Shown: positions 53,691-63,908 of the stretch, in pieces
Layout: each line of letters begins with the position of its first letter
Position numbering within the stretch: the stretch's first letter is position 1
Assembly: GCA_963707665.1 (NCBI GenBank)
Contig: CAVPQU010000002.1
Span: 186,001-250,000 of the forward strand
Length of the DNA: 64,000 nt
DNA from: DATJCV01 sp963707665
Lineage (GTDB): Bacteria > Pseudomonadota > Gammaproteobacteria > Burkholderiales > Burkholderiaceae_D
Direction: 5' to 3'
Made by a program: the position numbers and the translations under genes
The notes under the pieces: model-generated
What the model saw: only the letters and a program-made list of their open reading frames with translations
Told to the model about the DNA's origin: nothing
Databases searched by the model: none

Positions 53691-56600
53691 ATGACTCACT
53701 CTCATTCCCCTCGCCAGCACCTCCCTATGCGGCGTACCTTAAGTATCTTGATTGGCGCGCTGTTGAGTGCGTCGCCTTCCTGGGCGCTTGATCCGAATGC
53801 ACTGCCGACTGGCGGTTCGATCATTGGCGGCAGCGGCAGCATTGACGTCAATGGCAATCAATTGACAGTTCAGCAGCAGTCGCAGCAATTGATCGCGAAC
53901 TGGAATACCTTCAATATCGGCACCGACGCGGCGGTACGGTTCATGCAGCCGTCTTCCTCCGCGGTCGCTTCTCAACCGCGTGCTGTCGAACGATGCGTCG
54001 GAATTTTCGGACGGCTGTCGTCGAACGGCCAAGTCTTCCTGGTCAATCCGAACGGCGTGTATTTCGCGCCCGGTGCCAGCGTCAACGTCGGCGGCCTGGT
54101 GGGCAGCACGCTTGATATTTCGAACGAGGATTTTGCCGGCGGCCGCTATGTATTCAATCGCGCTGGCGGCACGACCGGCGAGGTGGTCAATCAAGGGCGC
54201 CTGCAGGCGGCCGACGGCGGCAGTATCGCGCTGATCGGCGCCAGGGTGATCAACGACGGTGACCTCATCGTCCGCAACGGCACGGTCGCGCTGGCTGCCG
54301 CCGATCAGGTGACGCTCGACTTCCGCGGTGACGGATTGTTGTCGGTTAGCGTCGATAAGACGGCGCTGGCCGGCGAAGTGGCGAATCGCGGCGTCATCGC
54401 CGCCGATGGCGGCAACGTGGTGATGAAGGCGGCGTCAAGGACGCGTTGCTGGAAACCGTGGTCAACAACACCGGCATGATCCGGGCGCGTTCGATCGGCA
54501 TGCGCGACGGCAGCGTGGTGCTCGACGGCGGCGCCGAAGGCGTGGTGATGCATAGCGGCTCGATCGACGTCTCGGGGCTGGAAGCGGGTGAAAAAGGCGG
54601 TAGCGCGAAACTGCTCGGCGACAAGGTCGCGCTGACCGGCATGGCGTCGATCGATGCGCGCGGTGATGCGGGCGGCGGCTCTGTCCTGGTCGGCGGCGAT
54701 TACCAGGGCAAGGGCGCGGAGCAGAATGCGAGCGCGACTTATGTTGGCCAGGACGCGGCGATTGCGGCCGATGCGGTCAACACGGGCGACGGCGGCAAGG
54801 TGATCGTGTGGGCGGACGACGTCACCAGATATTACGGATCGATCTCCGCGCGCGGCGGCGCGCAGGCCGGCAACGGTGGCTTCGCGAAACGTCAGGCAAG
54901 GAAATGCTGGAAGCGTTTGGTGCGGTCGACGCCAGCGCCGCCAACGGCGCGGCAGGGACATGGCTGCTCGATCCGCGCAACGTCACGATTGCGGCCGCCA
55001 CCGCCAATGGCGGATTCGACGGCGGTTCGCCGAACATGTTTACGCCGACCGGCGACTCGGCGACCATCAACGCTGCCACCATCAACGCCAGCCTGAACGG
55101 TGGCACCAGCCCGTCACCGTCACCACCGGCGGCGACGGCACCCAGAACGGCGATATTAGGTTGGCGCCGGCCGATATCTTGAAATCGCGGGCGCGGATGC
55201 TGCGTTGCGCTTGGAAGCCGCAAACAACATCGTTGTTAATGGCTCGATCAAGTCCACCAGCAATAAACTCGATGTCGTACTGAATTCTGGTAGGCAGGCA
55301 AGCGGCGTCGGGTCAGTATCGATGGGTGCGGATCCGCTCAGATCGTCAGCAACGGCGGCCGTCACGCTGCGCAACAGTACGGTTGGCGGCATGCTGGCGA
55401 TCAACACAACCAGTGCGGCGGCGTTGTCGGACCTGACAGTAGGCGGCGCGCGGCGAGCATCACCAACGGCGGAGCCACCAGCCTGAATGGCGCGTTGCAG
55501 ATCGGCGGCGATTTCACCGTGGCCGGCGCGGGCGGCGGCGCGGTTGCGCTGGCCGGCAACACGACCATCGATACCACTGGCACCGGAGCGGTCAGCTTCG
55601 GCGCCATGGCCGGCGGCGCCAGCAATTTGACGGTGACGGCGCACGACGTTAATTTGACCGGCAACTGGGACGGCACTGGTGTTTATACTTTGCGGCCGAA
55701 CAGCGCATCGAAAACCGTCGGCATTGGCGGCGGCGCCGGCACCTTCAATCTGTCGACTGGCGAAATGGCTTTTCTCAGCAACGCGAATTCATCGCGGGTG
55801 ACGATTGGACGCAGTGACGGCACCGGCGCGCTGACACTCGGCGCCTTCAGTTTCGACGATCCCCTTAGCCTATTCGGGCGGTAATGTCGGTTTCGGCGAC
55901 GGCAATTACGTGCTGGCGGCGGTCTCGACCTGGCGGCGAACGGCAACGGTGTCGTTTCCCGCCGGCGCGGTGAACATCAGCAGCACGAACAAGAAGATCG
56001 CGCTGGCTGCGACCGGAAACATCGTCTTCAACGCCAGCGGAAGCGCAGCGATCACGACCAATGGCGGGGCGATTACCCTGAATGCGCGCAGCGGCAACGA
56101 CGCGGCCGGTTATATCGACTTGCGAAGATCACCGCACTCACGTCGGCGGTGGCAACATCACGATTGGCGCGGTCCGACCCGGGCATGGGAGACGCGATCG
56201 GAGCCACTGTCAACGGCGTGCGCCTGGGCGGCACAACCATCAGCTCCGGCGCCGGCAACGTGGTGATCAATGGCCAGAGCGGCACCGTCAGCGGCGTGTC
56301 GATGGGTACCAGTTCGACCAGTTCGATCCTGGCTACCAGCGGCAACGTGACGATCAACGGCGTGTCGGACAGTGCGGCGGGCATCACCATGTCGAGCGGT
56401 ACCGTCAGCGGCGGGACAGACCATCGCGACCACCACCGGCAATATTTCGCTTACCGGCGTCAGCGCTTCCGGCGACGGGGCGCGGATCGGGTCGACCGCG
56501 GCGAACACGACCGTCACGCTGCAGACGCAGGGCGGCAACATTCAGATCGCCGGCACTGGTGGCGACACCGGCAACGGCCTTAATATCGGTGCCGGCACGG

Positions 56601-57516
56601 TCACGCTGCAGACTACTGGGAGCGGCCAGATTGCGTTGAACGGCGTTGCCCTCGGCAGCGGCAACGGCGTCACACTCGGACCGTCGACTTCAGCTACCAC
56701 GACCTCGGTCAGCACGACGGCCGGCAATGTTTCGGTGACGGGTACCAGCGCCTCCGGCTATGGCATTAACTTCTTTGCTTCGGGTTCGGGCGGCGTACGG
56801 GCAGCATCCAATATCGATACGGTCAGCGGCAATATCACGATGTTGGGTACCAGCGCCTCGAACGTCGGTTATCGCAACAATCCTGCCAGCACGGGCGACA
56901 CGCGGATGCAGACGGTGAGCGGCGATATCTCGATCACCGGTATCAGCGGAAGCGACGTCGCGCTTGAAATCAAACCGCAGAACCTCCGGCGGGAACGTGG
57001 TCAGTGCGACGATCGCGCGCACCGGAAGCGGCAATATCACCTTGTCCGGCAACCAGATAGGGCTAGACGGTACGCGCACCAGGATCACGGGAGCGGGCGG
57101 CGTCTTGACGCTGCAACCAGTGACGCCCGGAACGACAGTCGGCTTCGGCTCGGGAGCGGCGGGCACGCTCAATTTCACCAACGCGCAACTCGCCGCGATC
57201 GGCGGGACCTTCAGCGCCATCAATGTCGGCAACCTGAGCGCCGGAAGAGTGGAGATTGCCTCCACGCTGCCGGCAAGCTTGCCGGTCGCGCCGACGGCTA
57301 TCTCCGGCAACGTCCCCGGCGACGACGTTCGCGGTCGATGAGGCAGCAGTTGCTTTTCAGTTGGCGCAAGTGTCCACCACCGAAATCGGGCGCTTGAGCG
57401 ATTTGCCGCGATTCACCGTGGACGACCCGGTGGACGATAACGGGAACGTGCAGATCTCCGACAAGAAGCAGGCAGCCAAGAAACAGAGCGACAAGAAGTC
57501 GAGTGGCAAGAAATAA
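53691..57516 (+). pseudogene. TpsA-type filamentous haemagglutinin-like exoprotein, many frameshifts
   Basis: This is the secreted partner of the upstream TpsB. It starts at ATG 53691 with a signal peptide (LSILIGALLSASPSWAL) and a TPS secretion domain (LPTGGSIIGGSGSIDVNG; WNTFNIG; VFLVNPNGVYFAPGA). The rest is Gly/Thr/Asn-rich beta-helix repeat sequence, ending in a Lys-rich tail (SDKKQAAKKQSDKKSSGKK). The corrected length is near 1275 residues. The frame changes at about 53970, 54004, 54435, 54885, 55110, 55178, 55450, 55868, 55920, 55955, 56125, 56145-56180, 56415, 56985 and 57330. The first two cancel each other within the TPS domain. All breaks found are indels; I saw no isolated nonsense substitution. 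Confidence 0.85.
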
Positions 57517-57538
57517 CTTTGGATCAAAGGGAGTTTTC

Positions 57539-58429
57539 ATGAAGCGACGCATCGCCAAGGGCTGCGCAGCCCTTGCAGCCGCCATCTGTTGCGTGATGGC
57601 CCACGCCGTGACGCCGGAACGATTGCAATTCGATAGTCTGGATCACTGGGATGGCGATAAGCCATTGACGATCGATGGCTACCTGTTCAAGCCTGCCGAC
57701 AAGGCGCGCTATCCGGCGATCGTGATGTTCCATGGATGTGCCGGCGGCTTGACCAAGTCCGGGAAAATTAGCCGTCGCTTCCAGAACATGGCCGATCTTT
57801 TAAGCGGCATGGGATACGGGGTGCTGCTGGTGGATAGTTTCAATCCCCGTGGCCACCGCGAGATATGCACCACCAAGCCAAAGAACCGCACCATTTTTGC
57901 CAAGCAGCGGTGGCTCGATGCCTACGGTGCGCTGGCATATCTGAACGGGCGCTCGGACGTGGTGCCGGGCAAGATAGGCGCGATCGGTTTTTCGCACGGC
58001 GGCACCAATGCGCTGCAAGTGGTCGACGCGACCTTGCCACCCTATCAGGAAGCCTTGAAGAAGAGCGGCAAAGGATTCGCGGCGTCGGTGTCGTTTTATC
58101 CCGGCTGCTCGGACGTGTTGCGGCAGACGCCGCAGTTCAGCGCCTACGCGCCATTGCTGGTCCTGGTCGGTGAACTGGATGACTGGACGCCTGCAATCAA
58201 TTGCCAGAGGCTGATCGGCCGCAGCGAGGGGCGCGGCGAGCCGGTGCAGATCGTGACCTATGAGGGCGCCTATCACTCTTTCGACGACACGAGCGAAGTG
58301 CGTGTGCGCACGGATGTCACGCATGGTGTGAACGGTGCGGCGGGTGTGCATGTTGGCGGGAATCCGGCGGCACGCGCAGACGCCTACCAGCGCGTTCGTG
58401 AATTTTTCGCCGAGCATCTGGGCGAATAG
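57539..58429 (+). CDS. Secreted dienelactone-hydrolase-family enzyme
   Basis: This 296-residue alpha/beta hydrolase has a signal peptide (cut near AVMAHA). The oxyanion-hole region is VMFHGCAGG, the nucleophile serine sits in GFSHGGT, the acid in GELDDWTP and the histidine in YEGAYHSFDD. The substrate is unknown; the family hydrolyses lactones and other esters. The ATG at 57539 has an AAGGGAG Shine-Dalgarno site. It begins 22 bases after the tpsA stop, suggesting co-transcription with tpsB-tpsA. Confidence 0.88.
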   Translation: MKRRIAKGCAALAAAICCVMAHAVTPERLQFDSLDHWDGDKPLTIDGYLFKPADKARYPAIVMFHGCAGGLTKSGKISRRFQNMADLLSGMGYGVLLVDSFNPRGHREICTTKPKNRTIFAKQRWLDAYGALAYLNGRSDVVPGKIGAIGFSHGGTNALQVVDATLPPYQEALKKSGKGFAASVSFYPGCSDVLRQTPQFSAYAPLLVLVGELDDWTPAINCQRLIGRSEGRGEPVQIVTYEGAYHSFDDTSEVRVRTDVTHGVNGAAGVHVGGNPAARADAYQRVREFFAEHLGE

Positions 58430-58516
58430 CGGACCAGACGCCGGTATCTCGCCGGCCCGGCGTCCATGACGGCGTCCGGATGCACGGCTTACTTTAACTT
58501 GTTGGGGATGTGCGGA

Positions 58517-60271
58517 ATGAAATTGAGTTATTGCCTCGGGCGCACTTTGGTGGTCGCGCTCGCCATGTCGAGCGTGTCATGGTCAGTCCACGCCAAGAAG
58601 CTGGCGGATGAAGATCTGAATCCGGAAGCCGCCACGGGCTTCACCGTCAAGCAGGCGGTTCATGCGAAGCGTTTCATGATCGCATCGGCCAATCCACTGG
58701 CGACCGAAGCCGGGTACCAGATGTTGCGTCAGGGGGGTAATGCGGTTGATGCAGCTATCGCCACGCAAATGGTATTGACTCTGACCGAACCGCAATCGTC
58801 AGGCATCGGTGGCGGCGCCTTTGTGGTCCTGTACGACGCCAAGAATGCGCAAGTGAAGTCGTATGACGGCCGCGAAACGGCACCGGCGGCGGCGCAGTCC
58901 GATCGCTTCATGCAGGGCGGACGGCCGTTGAAGATAGCCACGGCCATCAACAGCGGGCGCTCGGTCGGCACGCCGGGGACGCTGCGCGTCGTGGAAATGG
59001 CGCACAAGAATCACGGCAAACTACCTTGGGAAAAACTGTTCGAACCCGCCATCAATTTGGCCGAAAACGGCTTTGCGGTATCGCCGCGGCTGCACCAGCT
59101 GATTGCCAAGAACAAGGAGCTCCCCAAGCAAGCCGCCGCCAACGCTTATTTCCTGCCTGACGGTGCGCCACTTCCAGTCGGCTCCATTCTGAAAAATCCG
59201 GCGCTGGCCGAAGTCTTCAGGCGGGTTGCCAAGGAAGGCGCCGACGCTTTTTATCGCGGCGACATTGCCCGCGACATCGTCATGGCAGTCCGCTCCCATG
59301 CGGTGCCGGGCGACATGACGGAAGACGACCTTGCCGGGTATCGCGCCAAGGAGCGCGAGCCGGTTTGCGGCGCTTACCGGGTCTACAAGATTTGCGGCAT
59401 GCCGCCGCCATCGTCGGGGAGCCTGGCTGTGCTGCAGATGCTCGGCATGCTGGAGCAGCATTCGATTGGATCGCTGAAGCCGAATAGCGCCGAAGCGGTG
59501 CATTACTTCGCTGAAGCCGGCCGGCTTGCCTATGCGGACCGCGATTTTTATGTCGGCGACCCGGATTTCGTCAATGTGCCGACCAAGGCATTGCTCGGGT
59601 CCGCGTATTTGAAACAGCGCGGGGCATTGATCCAGGCGGATCGCAGCATGGGGGTAGCGCTTCCGGGCGATCCGGCTGGCAAGCTGGCGGGACTGGGCAA
59701 GGACGATGCGCTGGAAATTCCATCGACCAGTCATATCGTGGTGGTGGATGATGACGGCAACGCCCTGTCGATGACCACCACGATCGAATCGGAATTCGGC
59801 AGCAAGATATTTGTCCGCGGCTTCCTGCTGAACAATCAGTTGACCGATTTTTCCTTGTCGCCGCAGGACAAGGAAGGCCGGCCGATGGCGAATCGGCTGG
59901 AAGGCAACAAGCGGCCGCGCAGCACGATGGCGCCGATGATCGTGTTTGAAAACGACAAGCCGAAGATGGTGGTTGGATCGCCGGGTGGCAGCGCGATCGT
60001 CAACTACGTCGCGAAGACGCTGGTCGGTGTGCTCGACTGGGGAATGAACGTGCAGGACGCGATTTCTTTGCCGAACATGGGTAGCCGCAACAAGGAAACG
60101 GAACTGGAAGAGGGCACTGCACTGGAAGCGCTGCAGCCACGACTGCAAGCGATGGGGCACACCGTCAATGTCCTGCCATTTCCGAGCGGGATACAAGGCA
60201 TCGTGATCGGCGCGGAAGGTTTGAGCGGCGGCGCCGATCCTCGGCGTGAAGGGGCGGCGAAGGGGGATTGA
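58517..60271 (+). CDS. ggt: Gamma-glutamyltranspeptidase 1
   Basis: This is a periplasmic or secreted N-terminal-nucleophile hydrolase that cleaves gamma-glutamyl bonds in glutathione and related peptides. The 584-residue protein starts at ATG 58517 with a signal peptide (LVVALAMSSVSWSVHAK). The large subunit has GGNAVDAAIATQMVLTL and SGIGGGAFVV. The autocleavage threonine is at about residue 404 in STSHIVVVDDDGNALSMT. The small subunit has LLNNQLTDFS, RPRSTMAPMI, GSPGGSAI and SGGADPRREG. All key elements are present. It lies 87 bases after the hydrolase gene. Confidence 0.93.
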   Translation: MKLSYCLGRTLVVALAMSSVSWSVHAKKLADEDLNPEAATGFTVKQAVHAKRFMIASANPLATEAGYQMLRQGGNAVDAAIATQMVLTLTEPQSSGIGGGAFVVLYDAKNAQVKSYDGRETAPAAAQSDRFMQGGRPLKIATAINSGRSVGTPGTLRVVEMAHKNHGKLPWEKLFEPAINLAENGFAVSPRLHQLIAKNKELPKQAAANAYFLPDGAPLPVGSILKNPALAEVFRRVAKEGADAFYRGDIARDIVMAVRSHAVPGDMTEDDLAGYRAKEREPVCGAYRVYKICGMPPPSSGSLAVLQMLGMLEQHSIGSLKPNSAEAVHYFAEAGRLAYADRDFYVGDPDFVNVPTKALLGSAYLKQRGALIQADRSMGVALPGDPAGKLAGLGKDDALEIPSTSHIVVVDDDGNALSMTTTIESEFGSKIFVRGFLLNNQLTDFSLSPQDKEGRPMANRLEGNKRPRSTMAPMIVFENDKPKMVVGSPGGSAIVNYVAKTLVGVLDWGMNVQDAISLPNMGSRNKETELEEGTALEALQPRLQAMGHTVNVLPFPSGIQGIVIGAEGLSGGADPRREGAAKGD

Positions 60272-60421
60272 TGCCTGGCGGCGACGTCCCACTGCGGCGA
60301 TCTCGGATGGAACGAACTTGTTGCGGGCCGAACGGGGTACTGCGGCCCGCTTCGGGTGCGCGCTCGAGCGAGCGCCGTAGTTGACCTGTTCTGCAACTTC
60401 TGACATGCAAGGTCGATCAAG

Positions 60422-61366
60422 ATGGAAACCAAGTGGCTGGAGGATTTTTTATCCGTCGCCGAAACCCTCAATATCAGCCGTTCGGCGAAGCTGCGCAACG
60501 TAACGCAGCCCGCCTTCTCCCGGCGCATCCGTGCGCTGGAAAACTGGCTAGGGGCGGAATTGTTCGACCGCGGTTCGTATCCGACCCGCTTGACGCCTGC
60601 CGGGAAACTGTTCCAGACGCAGGCCAAGGACATGCTGGAGCGCACGTTCTATCTGCGTTCCATGTTGCGCGGCCAGATGATCGACAGTCAGACCTTGATG
60701 AGCTTTGCGATGCCGCATACCTTGTCGCTGACCTATTTCCCGAAGTGGCTGAGCGAAGTGGAACAGTACAGCGGAACCATGTCGGTGCGGCTTCTGGCAA
60801 CCAATGTGCACGATGCCGTGATGGCGCTGACGGACGGCAATTGTGATCTCCTGATGTGCTATTACCACGCATACCAGGCGCTGGAACTGGATAGCAAACG
60901 TTATGCAATGGTCAGCGTGGGGACCGAGTCGCTGCGTCCCTATACCAAGGCGGATGACGCCGGTTTGCCGATCTTCACGTTGCCGGGCACGGCGGCCAAA
61001 CCCTTGCCATTTCTCTGCTACTCGCCGGATACGTCGCTGGGCCGCGTGGTCGAGAGAATCTTAAATGAATCACCCGAACCGGTTCATCTGTTTCGGCGCG
61101 CTGAAACAGATTTGGCCGAAGGGCTAAAAATGATGACGCTCCGAGGGCATGGCGTGGCATGGCTGCCGGGCAGCTCGGTGGTCAAGGAAGTGGCCAGCGG
61201 CGAGCTGGTTCTGGCGGTAGACCCATCGCGTGTCGGGCCGGGGCCTCTTGCCGATACCTGGAGCGGTGAAATGGACGTGCGCATCTATCGTGATCGTGAG
61301 CGGCACAGGCCAGTTCTGAAGCGCTTGTGGGATCACCTGGCGCGTGAATTCCCGCAACCGGATTAA
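60422..61366 (+). CDS. LysR-type transcriptional regulator, HypT/YjiE-like
   Basis: This 314-residue LysR regulator begins METKWLEDFLSVAETLNISRSAKLRNVTQPAFSRRIRALE, very close to the opening of the HypT (YjiE) group. The DNA-binding part is intact and an effector domain follows. HypT responds to hypochlorite in E. coli; whether this protein senses an oxidant is not shown. It stands between the two gamma-glutamyltranspeptidase genes, so it may control one or both. Confidence 0.9.
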   Translation: METKWLEDFLSVAETLNISRSAKLRNVTQPAFSRRIRALENWLGAELFDRGSYPTRLTPAGKLFQTQAKDMLERTFYLRSMLRGQMIDSQTLMSFAMPHTLSLTYFPKWLSEVEQYSGTMSVRLLATNVHDAVMALTDGNCDLLMCYYHAYQALELDSKRYAMVSVGTESLRPYTKADDAGLPIFTLPGTAAKPLPFLCYSPDTSLGRVVERILNESPEPVHLFRRAETDLAEGLKMMTLRGHGVAWLPGSSVVKEVASGELVLAVDPSRVGPGPLADTWSGEMDVRIYRDRERHRPVLKRLWDHLAREFPQPD

Positions 61367-61523
61367 ACGACTACGTAGTTCGTATTGCCGAGCACCGTCG
61401 TCGATTCCAGATTGTTTCATGCCCGGCTGGCGGCCTGCCGACCCCTTATCCAGCCTGCGGCCAGCCGCAACGAGCAGACGCAACATGTCTGCTTCCGGCC
61501 CTGGTTGAATCCATACAAGAACA

Positions 61524-61611
61524 AACGGAGATAATAATTGTTGAAAACATTTCGCTTATGTACTGGCCGAGTCGTACTGTCCGGATTGGCCTGCGTCCTG
61601 GCAGGGTGTGG
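61524..61611 (+). repeat. Lipoprotein leader module, copy 2
   Basis: This is the counterpart of 49173-49260, with the same AACGGAGA Shine-Dalgarno spacing, the same TTG start and a matching lipoprotein signal. DNA identity is high in 61563-61599 (32 of 37) and falls away after the CGGGG codons. It looks like a duplicated leader joined to a different mature domain. Confidence 0.75.
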
Positions 61612-63604
61612 GGGTGGTGGCGGTTCAAGTGCGGTGGCCGCGCCACCGTCGGGGTCCGGATCGGACCCGGCGCTTGTCAAATTCGACCCTTCCCTTTGTA
61701 CACGGCAAGCCAACGCGCCGGGTGGCCAGACGGTCGGTATTGCCGGGACGCATGTGATGGTCACCTCTGCCCATGTCGAGGCGTCGAGAGCCGGCTGCCT
61801 GGTTCTGGCCGATGGCGGCACGGCAATTGATGCGGCGATTGCCGTGCAAGCGGTGCTGGGAACCGTAGAGCCATTTGCTTCCGGACTTGGCGGCGGCGCG
61901 GTCATCACTTATTACGACGCGAAGGCCAAGGTCGTTCGTACCTTTGACGGCCTGTCGGCGTCTCCCTCCAGCACGGGGGGCGCGGCCACGCTCTACAGTG
62001 CCGTGGCGCAGGATGTGTCTTCGGTCGCGCCCTACAATATGTGCAAATCCGGCCTGACGGTTGGCAACAGCATTTCCGCGCAGCAGGGAAACACCAACAT
62101 TTCGGCACGGGCAGTTGCGATTCCCGGAGCCCTTAGAGTGCTCGACCAGGTTCATCAGCTATATGGCAAAACCGCCTGGCGCGAGTTGTGGGGCGAGGCA
62201 ATCGCCTTGGCTGAGAACGGCTTTCCGATGACGCAGTATATGTACTCAACCTTGTACGCCGATACTGCCCAGTACGACGACGATGGCAATCTCATGGCGG
62301 CTGGAACCGGCGTGTCCGCATGGGTCAATAGCGCTGGCACGGTCAAGGGTGCTGCACGATGCAAATATCCCGATATCAACCGGCGTTACTGCGATCCCGG
62401 CGACGGCACGAAGCAAAAGCCGCTGGCGGTCGGTAGCATCATCAAAAACGCAGAATTATCCGCCACCATGAAATTGGTGCGGGACGGCGGCGCTGCCGCG
62501 TTTTACGATCCGAACGGCCCGATCGCCGAGACGATTGTGCAACGGGTAACCACCGGCAGCCTTCCCTGCACCTCGATTCTTCCGGGTTCCGGAACGAGCG
62601 ACAACCCGAACATTGCCGCCACCATCGCTTCCATCCCGAGCCTGATGACGACAGCGGACTTGGGCTCCTACCAGGCGGTCGAGAGAACACCGCTGGTCGA
62701 TACGCGCTTCGGCATGAAAATCCATACCCAGCCTGCACCGTCCTTTGGTGGCGCGGTGATTCTTTATTCGCTCGGCCTGCTGGAGCGCAAGAATATTGAC
62801 GCGCAGGCTTTCAATTCGCCCGGCTTTGTTTACCTGGCCACCGAAGCCAGTCGTTTGGCAAATATCGATCGTCGGACAGTGGTCGGCGACCCGGCTTTTT
62901 CGAACGTGAACGAGCGCGTCAAGGCGCTGCTTGGCACGGCCAATCTGGATGCTCGCGCGGCCTTGATTAACGGAACCGCGCTTGGCACTGTGCCAGTCGG
63001 GAATACGGGGCCGGCCTTTGCCGCAAGGGATCCGGCAGGATACGACGCCATGGCAAGTGCACCGAAGGGGCGTCAACGCCTTCGACAGTCATCGACTGTG
63101 CCGATGCAAGCGAGCGGCGGCAAGCATAACGAGGACTGGAATACCACCAGCAATCTCGCCATCATTGACGGCTATGGCAACGGGCTGTCGATGACCACGA
63201 CCATCAACACGCATTGGGGCGCGCATCTGGAAGCGGGCGGCATGATGATGAACAATGCGATGTCGAATTTTTCCGCGAGCGTCCCTGGCAACGACGTCAA
63301 TGGCTACGCCGCCAGCAAGCGTCCGCGCAGTTCCATTTCACCTTCTATCGCTCTTGACGGGGCAGGCAGGCTGCGCCTGGTTTGGGGCGCGGCCGGTGGC
63401 GGCCCGATCCCCGACTACATTGTGAAAACCTTCCTGGGAAATGTGGTGTACGACATGGAGATTCAGAGCGCGATCAACGCGCACAACTGGACCGGTCAAA
63501 ACGGTATCGCCGAACTGGAATTCGGCACGGCCCTGGGTGCCACGGTGCCGGCAATGAAGACGGGTATGGCTACACCTCAACCACCATACATTAGGTGGGC
63601 CTGA
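61538..63604 (+). CDS. Gamma-glutamyltranspeptidase 2, predicted lipoprotein (3' end frameshifted)
   Basis: This is a gamma-glutamyltranspeptidase family member with a lipobox leader (SGLACVLAGC, then CGGGGG) and a TTG start. It has GGTAIDAAIAVQAVLGT and SGLGGGAVIT in the large subunit. The autocleavage threonine is at about residue 537 in NTTSNLAIIDGYGNGLSMTTT. The usual TSH is TSN here. The small subunit has MMNNAMSNFS and KRPRSSISPSI. The large subunit is longer than in GGT1 by about 130 residues. The frame ends early at 63604; the normal C-terminus (LTSGLSGIAVKYD to DIRRSGGANGY) lies in the next frame and stops at 63708. That frame also has a TAG at 63591, so at least two lesions are present. 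Confidence 0.88.
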   Translation: MLKTFRLCTGRVVLSGLACVLAGCGGGGGSSAVAAPPSGSGSDPALVKFDPSLCTRQANAPGGQTVGIAGTHVMVTSAHVEASRAGCLVLADGGTAIDAAIAVQAVLGTVEPFASGLGGGAVITYYDAKAKVVRTFDGLSASPSSTGGAATLYSAVAQDVSSVAPYNMCKSGLTVGNSISAQQGNTNISARAVAIPGALRVLDQVHQLYGKTAWRELWGEAIALAENGFPMTQYMYSTLYADTAQYDDDGNLMAAGTGVSAWVNSAGTVKGAARCKYPDINRRYCDPGDGTKQKPLAVGSIIKNAELSATMKLVRDGGAAAFYDPNGPIAETIVQRVTTGSLPCTSILPGSGTSDNPNIAATIASIPSLMTTADLGSYQAVERTPLVDTRFGMKIHTQPAPSFGGAVILYSLGLLERKNIDAQAFNSPGFVYLATEASRLANIDRRTVVGDPAFSNVNERVKALLGTANLDARAALINGTALGTVPVGNTGPAFAARDPAGYDAMASAPKGRQRLRQSSTVPMQASGGKHNEDWNTTSNLAIIDGYGNGLSMTTTINTHWGAHLEAGGMMMNNAMSNFSASVPGNDVNGYAASKRPRSSISPSIALDGAGRLRLVWGAAGGGPIPDYIVKTFLGNVVYDMEIQSAINAHNWTGQNGIAELEFGTALGATVPAMKTGMATPQPPYIRWA

Positions 63605-63908
63605 CCAGCGGCCTGAGCGGAATAGCGGTCAAATACGACCAGGCAGGCAAGGCTACTTATTTGGGGGCAGCCGATATCCGGCGCAGCGGAGGGGCCAACG
63701 GCTATTGAGGCGGCGTGTTGCAGGCGCAGCGCAAACGGATGAATTCACGTGATGCCGGGCTGGATAAGCGGCCGCCAAAAATACAATATCCTTAAGAATG
63801 CATGCCCGAGTATGGTGGATCGGCGGCGCTGAAATCCTCCGTCTTTTCGTGTCGAGTTCCTTCTCCCGTAAAGAGGCGTAAAATAACGCACAGCAGTAAC
63901 CGCCAAGT

